Shown: in pieces, positions 38,471-42,893 of the stretch
Numbering within the stretch: position 1 is the first letter of the stretch
Layout of the letters: each line of letters begins with the position of its first letter
DNA from: CAYPKW01 sp964411425
GTDB lineage: Bacteria > Pseudomonadota > Alphaproteobacteria > Dongiales > Dongiaceae
Direction of reading: 5' to 3'
Length of the DNA: 42,893 bases
NCBI GenBank assembly: GCA_964411425.1
Contig: CAYPKW010000019.1
Span: 1-42,893 of the forward strand
Program-made: the position numbers and the translations under genes
The notes under the pieces: model-generated
Seen by the model: the letters and a program-made list of their open reading frames with translations, nothing else
Databases searched by the model: none
What the model was told of the DNA's origin: nothing

Positions 38471-39162
38471 TCGCCGGAATCCCGGCCCAGCACCTCGCGC
38501 GCCAGCGGCACCGTCACTCGATGCCGGCGCGCCAGCGCGGCGCGGTCGAGCGCCTCCACGAGCGCCCGGGCGGCGGCGAAGGAGCGCTCCATGCGAGCGA
38601 CCAGATATTCCACCACCTCGACGCCGACCCTCAACTGGCGGTCGGCGAACAGCTTCACCAGCACGGCGGCCAGCAGTTCGTCATCGGGCGCCGCCACCGC
38701 CACGGCGGGCGCCGCCGCCAGGCGCGACCTGAGGTCGGCAAGGCCGATCGGCCACTCTGCTGGCGGGGTGCGCGCGAGGAGCAGCAGGTGACCGCCGGCC
38801 TCTGCCAGCAGATTGTAGACATGCAGCAGGGGCAGCACCGCTTCCTCCGCCAGATCGGCGGCGCCGAGATCCAGCACGGCGGCCCTGGCGTGCCCCAGCA
38901 GGCGGGGCGGCTCGGCGGCAAGCGCGGGATCGAGGACCGCGGCGCCGGCGCGCCCGCCCCACACATGGGCCAGATGCGTCTTGCCGCAGCCGGCCGGGCC
39001 GAAGATCGCCAGCGCCGGCGAAGGCCAGTCGGGCCAGCGGTCGATCCACGCGACTGCGGCGCGGTTCGGCGCCGCGACCAGGAAATCCTCGCGCCCGAAG
39101 GCGGGCCGATGGGGCAACTCCAGGGGAAGCTGGATCGAGCCGCGCGAGCCGGGCGTGCTCAA
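38467..39162 (-). CDS. hda: Hda, DnaA-related regulator of replication initiation
   Basis: A 231-residue AAA+ protein related to DnaA that promotes DnaA-ATP hydrolysis with the sliding clamp. The N-terminus carries IQLPLELP, a clamp-binding motif equivalent to QL(S/P)L(P). Walker A is IFGPAGCGKTHLAHVW. The sensor and lid region contains ADLRSRLAAAPAVAVAAPDD. The start is TTG 39162, overlapping the stop of the upstream permease gene (TTGA), which gives the normal Hda length. No ATG or GTG fits. Its stop lies in a palindromic element. It is the last gene of the four-gene DUF2066 operon. Confidence 0.9.
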   Translation of the reverse strand: MSTPGSRGSIQLPLELPHRPAFGREDFLVAAPNRAAVAWIDRWPDWPSPALAIFGPAGCGKTHLAHVWGGRAGAAVLDPALAAEPPRLLGHARAAVLDLGAADLAEEAVLPLLHVYNLLAEAGGHLLLLARTPPAEWPIGLADLRSRLAAAPAVAVAAPDDELLAAVLVKLFADRQLRVGVEVVEYLVARMERSFAAARALVEALDRAALARRHRVTVPLAREVLGRDSGD

Positions 39163-40244
39163 GGCGCGCTCCCGGCCGGCGGCAACTCGTCCGTCGCCTG
39201 GTAATAGCGGCTGGCGAGATAGCGCGCGAGGGCGAAGCGCGCCAGCACGCCGACCGCGGCGGCGGCGGGCAGACCCAACAGCACGCCGACGAACCCGAAC
39301 AGCGCGCCGCCGGCAAGCAGCGCGAAGATGACCCATACCGGGTGCAGGCCGACCCGGTCGCCGATCAGCTTCGGGGTAAGCACGTAGCCTTCCAGGATCT
39401 GGCCGGCGACGAACAGCGCGCCCACCAGCAGGATGGGCGTCCATAGGGCGAACTGGGCGAAGGCCAGCGCCAGCCCGACGCCGAAACCCAGCAGCGCGCC
39501 CACGAAAGGCACGAAGGACAGCACGCCTACGGCGACGCCGACCACCAGGCCGGCATCGAGCCCGATCAGGCTGAGGCCCAACCCGTAGAACAGGCCGAGG
39601 ACGAGGCACACCGTCGCCTGGCCGCGGGCGTAGCCGGCCAGCGTACGATCGATGAGCCGCAACTGCTCGCGGATGACCGGCGCCTGGCGGCGCGGCAGCC
39701 AGTGGTCGATGCGGGCGACGAGTCGATCCCAGTCGCGCAGCAAATAGAACGCCACGACCGGCGTGATCAGCAGCAGCGACAGCAGGTTCAAGACGACGAG
39801 CCCGCCGCTCAGCAGGCTTCCCAGCGCCCCGCCCAGCCAGCGCAACAGCTCGCCCGCCTGGCCGCCCATCGCGGTGCGCACCTGCGTCAGGCCGTCGGCC
39901 GCGAACTGCTGCTGCAATCCGCCGAGCAGCGGCTCCAGGCGCCGCTGCAGGCTGTCGAGATAGCCGGGCAGCCGTTCGGCGAGGTCCACGATCTGCCCGT
40001 GCACGAGCGGCACGACAAGGACGACCGCCGCCGCCGCCGCCAGCACGAAGCACGCGGTCACCGCGACTGTGGCTGCCACGCGCGAACAGCCCCAACGCTG
40101 CAACCGGTCGCACAATGGATCGAGCAGATAGGCGAGCGCCATGCCGGCCACGAACGGCAACAAGATGCCGCGCAACAGATAGACGGCGATCAGCAGCAAA
40201 CCGAGGCCGACCAGCCAGAACCGGGCCTGGCGCGCCGCGGTCAC
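39159..40244 (-). CDS. AI-2E family transporter (PerM-like permease)
   Basis: A 361-residue polytopic membrane protein starting at GTG 40244, which overlaps the stop of the upstream gene. Family features are the N-terminal helices (LLLIAVYLLRGILLPFVAGM, AYLLDPLCDRL), the periplasmic amphipathic region (LPGYLDSLQRRLEPLLGGLQ), and the core helices with PVVAFYLLRDWDRL, SFVPFVGALLGFG, and EGYVLTPKLIGDRVGLHPVW. Members export varied solutes; the AI-2 link of the family name need not apply. In alphaproteobacteria a gene of this family often precedes hda, as here. Confidence 0.92.
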   Translation of the reverse strand: MTAARQARFWLVGLGLLLIAVYLLRGILLPFVAGMALAYLLDPLCDRLQRWGCSRVAATVAVTACFVLAAAAAVVLVVPLVHGQIVDLAERLPGYLDSLQRRLEPLLGGLQQQFAADGLTQVRTAMGGQAGELLRWLGGALGSLLSGGLVVLNLLSLLLITPVVAFYLLRDWDRLVARIDHWLPRRQAPVIREQLRLIDRTLAGYARGQATVCLVLGLFYGLGLSLIGLDAGLVVGVAVGVLSFVPFVGALLGFGVGLALAFAQFALWTPILLVGALFVAGQILEGYVLTPKLIGDRVGLHPVWVIFALLAGGALFGFVGVLLGLPAAAAVGVLARFALARYLASRYYQATDELPPAGSAP

Positions 40245-40807
40245 TTGAAGGCTCCCAGGCGCAGGATGCGCCAGCCCCAGATGGCAAGATAGGCGCCGCC
40301 GGACGCGAGCGTGGTCGCCGCCACGACATAGACGAGCGCGGCGCCGACGCCGGCGTCGTCGAAGCCGAGACCCAGTCTCGCCAGCACCACCGTCGGCAGC
40401 AGGAGCTGCGCCATGGTGTTGAGCTTGCTGATCAGGAGCGGCTGCATTTGCAGGCTCTGTCCCAGGACGAGATAGAGCAGCGCCCCGCCGAGGATCAGCA
40501 GGTCGCGGAACACCACCATGATCACCAGCCAGATCGCCACGTGGCCGAGCTGGCCGAGCGTCAAGTAGACGCTCACCAGCAAGACCTTGTCGGCGAGCGG
40601 GTCGAGGTAGCTGCCCAAGAGCGAGCGGACCTGGAAGCGGCGGGCGAAGAAGCCGTCGAGCGCGTCGGAGACGGCGGCGGCCACGAACAGCCAGAAGGCG
40701 GCCGTCATGCGCCCGCTCAGGATGAGCCAGACGGCCACGGGCACCGCCAGCAGGCGTCCCATGGTGATGAGGGTGGGCAGCGCGGCGCGTAGGACGGGCG
40801 GCAGCAC
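40241..40807 (-). CDS. CDP-alcohol phosphatidyltransferase (PgsA-like)
   Basis: A 188-residue membrane enzyme with the complete CDP-alcohol phosphotransferase motif, D-x2-DG-x2-AR-x8-G-x3-D-x3-D, read as DALDGFFARRFQVRSLLGSY followed by LDPLADK. It is preceded by PTLITMGRLLAVPVAVWL, resembling phosphatidylglycerophosphate synthase. It may make phosphatidylglycerophosphate or a cardiolipin-type lipid; the alcohol cannot be fixed. GTG 40807 lies two bases after the DUF2066 stop and gives the normal family length. A frame open to 40864 would overlap that gene. Confidence 0.88.
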   Translation of the reverse strand: MLPPVLRAALPTLITMGRLLAVPVAVWLILSGRMTAAFWLFVAAAVSDALDGFFARRFQVRSLLGSYLDPLADKVLLVSVYLTLGQLGHVAIWLVIMVVFRDLLILGGALLYLVLGQSLQMQPLLISKLNTMAQLLLPTVVLARLGLGFDDAGVGAALVYVVAATTLASGGAYLAIWGWRILRLGAFK

Positions 40808-40809
40808 GC

Positions 40810-42086
40810 TCAAGGCGTCGCTGCGCCGGCCGCGGGCCGTCGGCCGGCGAGGCCAAGCATCCACACCCCGCCGCCCTCGACCAGCTCGAGGTCGCGCTCG
40901 GCCAACGCGCGAGCCAATTGCGNNNNNNNNNNNNNNNNNNNNNNNNNNNNNNNNNNNNNNNNNNNNNNNNNNNNNNNNNNNNNNNNNNNNNNNNNNNNNN
41001 NNNNNNNNNNNNNNNNNNNNNNCCGCCGCCCTCGACCAGCTCGAGGTCGCGCTCGGCCAACGCGCGAGCCAATTGCGCCTCGTCGCCGACGTAGACGAGG
41101 TTCACCAGCGCCTCGCGGCGCGACAGGGCCAACAGCTCGCTCCGATGCAGGCTCGCCATGCCCGTCAGTCGGCGGCGCAGCTCGATCCACTCGGCGTGCC
41201 CGCCGATCGGCACCAGCACGACGAGCGCGCGCTGCGGGCCGGCGACCACCAGGTTCTGCCGCTTCCATGCCTCCTGCACGCCCGCCGCCACTTGTTCCGC
41301 CGCGCGCGCGTAGAGCGCGTCGAGCGTCTCGTCGCCGAGTGCCAAGCGGTCGCGCGCGGTGTCCTTGAGGCCCTCGAGACCGTAACGGTGCGTCGTCACG
41401 GTAAGGACGGTCTCGCCGCTGCCCGCCTCGGCGCCGACCTCGGCCACCGTCACCAGCGCGTCGCCGGCGCCGTACCGCGCCGCCAGCGATTGCAGGCGCG
41501 CCGCGTCGCCGGCCAGCGCCTGTTGGGCGTCCACAGCGCCGATGTCGTCGAGATCGCCGAGCGGCACGACGAGCGGCACCAGCTCGCTGCCCGGCCTGCG
41601 GGCCACCCAGGCCGCACGCCAGGCGTTGGCCTCGTCCCACAGCAGGCTGCTGCTGCCCACCGCCAGCACCGGCAGCACCAAGACCGGCTTGGCGCTGGCG
41701 GCGAAGCGCATGCCGGCGCCCTCGAGGAGCGCGCGCACCGGTGCGGCGCGGAAGCGGAACGACAGCATGCCGGCGTAGCGCACTGCCGACGCCTTCTCGG
41801 ATTCGACCGAGAAGTCCTGCACCATGTCGCCGATTTCCGCGTCGGCGAGCGGGGGCAAACGCGCCACGTCCTCCGGCGGCGCCAGGCGGCGGAGCAGCAT
41901 GTCGAGCGCGCGGCGCTGGCCTTCGAGCAACGCGCGCTCCTGCGCCAGCGCGGCGTTCTCGGCGGTCACGTCCACCGCCACGCCGCTAACTTCCAGCATT
42001 TCCTCCTGCGCCGAGGCGGCGGGCGCCGCCACCAGCAACAGGACGCCGAGCGCCCTGCCGATGCTCGCGCAACTCGGTTGGGCCAT
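40810..42086 (-). CDS. DUF2066 domain protein with signal peptide (interrupted by a false assembly gap)
   Basis: From ATG 42086 the protein starts with a signal peptide (GRALGVLLLVAAPAASAQ) and continues through the DUF2066 domain with AQERALLEGQRRALDMLLRR, LVLPVLAVGSSSLLW and later beta-rich repeats. The frame is cut by the N block at 40923-41022. The flanking 55 bases are identical; removing one copy and the N block leaves 1122 bases, exactly 374 codons, ending GGVWMLGLAGRRPAAGAATP at TGA 40810-40812. The product would be 373 residues and periplasmic. Function of the family is unknown. First gene of the operon ending in hda, divergent from purN. Confidence 0.85.
40923..41022. other. Assembly gap (100 N) flanked by an identical 55-base overlap
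   Basis: Bases 40868-40922 and 41023-41077 are identical, directly on either side of the N run. The two contig ends therefore overlap rather than being separated. Collapsing the overlap restores the reading frame of the DUF2066 gene without a break. Confidence 0.93.
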
Positions 42087-42168
42087 TCTCAAACCGTCCT
42101 GGGTGAAGTATGTTGCCGCGCGGTCCCTGCCGCGGCGAGCCTTATACTCCATCCTCCCGGAGGACGCC

Positions 42169-42855
42169 ATAAACACCGCCAGGCGCCGCACCTCGGCCCG
42201 GCTGAAGATCGCGGTCCTCATCTCCGGGCGCGGCAGCAACCTGCGGGCGCTGATCGATGCCTGCGGGCCGGAGTTTCCGGCCGAGATCGTGCTCGTCCTC
42301 TCCGATGTCGCGGGCGCCCCGGGCTTGCGGCGCGCCGAGGCGGCGGGCGTGGCCGTGGGTGTCCTCGAACGCCGCCTCTACCCGAGCCGCGCCGCCTTCG
42401 AGGCGGCACTCGACGCGGCATGCCGCGCCGCCAACGCGGAGCTGGTCTGCCTCGCCGGCTTCATGCGTGTCTTGGGCGCGGGCTTCGTCCGGCGCTGGCG
42501 CGACCGCATGATCAACATCCACCCGTCGCTGTTGCCGGCGTTTCCGGGCCTCGACACCCATGCGCGCGCGCTCGCCGCCGGTGTGCGATTCTCCGGCTGC
42601 ACGGTGCACTTCGTGCGCGCGGCAGTGGACGACGGCCCGATCGTAGTGCAGGCGGCGGTGCCGGTGCTGCCGGGCGACACGCCCGAGACGTTGGCGGCGC
42701 GCGTGCTCGAAGCCGAACACCGGATCTATCCACTGGCGGTGCGCTGGATCGCCGAGGGGCGCGTCACGGTCGAGGACGAGCGGGTCGCCATCCGGGGCGC
42801 CACGGCGCCGGAGGGCGCGCTCTTCAACCCCGCAACTTATACCAAGGGCCGATGA
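42169..42855 (+). CDS. purN: Phosphoribosylglycinamide formyltransferase PurN
   Basis: Transfers the formyl group from 10-formyl-THF to GAR in purine synthesis. Motifs are IAVLISGRGSNLRALIDAC, the catalytic NIHPSLLPAFPGLDTHARAL, GCTVHFV, and DDGPIVVQAAVPV. The frame ends at TGA 42853-42855. No ATG, GTG or TTG occurs at the expected start. GGAGG (42159-42163) lies five bases before ATA 42169, where NTARRR begins, so either ATA is used or an ATG has been misread or mutated. With that start the protein has 228 residues. purM, often the neighbour of purN, is not upstream, where the DUF2066 gene diverges. Confidence 0.9.
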   Translation: MNTARRRTSARLKIAVLISGRGSNLRALIDACGPEFPAEIVLVLSDVAGAPGLRRAEAAGVAVGVLERRLYPSRAAFEAALDAACRAANAELVCLAGFMRVLGAGFVRRWRDRMINIHPSLLPAFPGLDTHARALAAGVRFSGCTVHFVRAAVDDGPIVVQAAVPVLPGDTPETLAARVLEAEHRIYPLAVRWIAEGRVTVEDERVAIRGATAPEGALFNPATYTKGR

Positions 42856-42893
42856 CGGCGACCTCTTGCCTCGTGCTTCGAGACGCCGGCTTC

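Noticed and set aside
38467..40329. A 620-codon minus-strand frame placing a long Arg-rich region in front of Hda
   Set aside because: The extra region is the AI-2E permease read out of frame. Hda family similarity begins just after TTG 39162.
39159..42239. A 1026-codon minus-strand frame joining the DUF2066 protein to the AI-2E permease across the N block
   Set aside because: The join depends on the false gap. After collapsing the 55-base duplicate, DUF2066 ends at 40810 and the permease is a separate gene beginning at GTG 40244.

Overview
The window is GC-rich, tightly packed chromosomal DNA from an alphaproteobacterium, most likely Rhodospirillales-like and probably a metagenome-derived scaffold. 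The grounds are a divK-pleD pair with a CtrA-type box, an EipB (DUF1849) envelope protein, DinB with an alphaproteobacterial Cys-rich N-terminus, and the runs dprA-topA-rnr and hda/ppk/ppx/rnd/aspS. A block of 100 N at 40923-41022 is flanked by identical 55-base ends, so it is a false gap rather than missing sequence.

Layout. (1) 1-2890 is an accessory island. The 3' end of a formate dehydrogenase alpha gene occurs twice (1-93 and about 1990-2376). Between the copies lie two genes of visibly lower GC: an AbiV-like HEPN protein and a coiled-coil HNH nuclease. A DUF433 antitoxin with a broken DUF5615 toxin follows. (2) 2942-11903 is mostly housekeeping: DprA, topoisomerase I, a cupin, RNase R lacking its usual N-terminal winged helix, an S41 protease, a NUDIX hydrolase and ribosomal protein L33. 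(3) 12043-19731 holds PleD and DivK (c-di-GMP and cell cycle), a ROK sugar kinase overlapping DinB, EipB, a 2-hydroxyacid dehydrogenase, agmatine deiminase and a small lipoprotein. (4) 20047-24600 is a toxin-antitoxin hotspot around aspS: a RelE-like toxin with an unusual partner, VapBC with a clear operator palindrome, a DUF6883-DUF4926 pair, and a second DUF433 gene with a deleted DUF5615 partner.

(5) 24840-34220 holds RNase D, an M23 peptidase, a GAF-adenylate cyclase, and a polyphosphate group (ppx, ppk, a SixA-like phosphatase, a CYTH-CHAD protein). (6) 34293-38262 is a four-gene operon resembling the mycobacterial route to decaprenyl-phospho-D-arabinose: a UbiA-type phosphoribosyltransferase, a membrane protein that may be a flippase, DprE1-like and DprE2-like enzymes. 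This is the most distinctive metabolic system in the window. (7) 38467-42855 holds Hda, an AI-2E family permease, a CDP-alcohol phosphatidyltransferase and a DUF2066 protein as one overlapping operon, divergent from purN.

Several palindromic repeat elements sit between genes. Two unrelated in their interiors (22742-22865 and 38317-38470) share CTAGTG termini. I saw no tRNA, rRNA, CRISPR array or intact insertion sequence.
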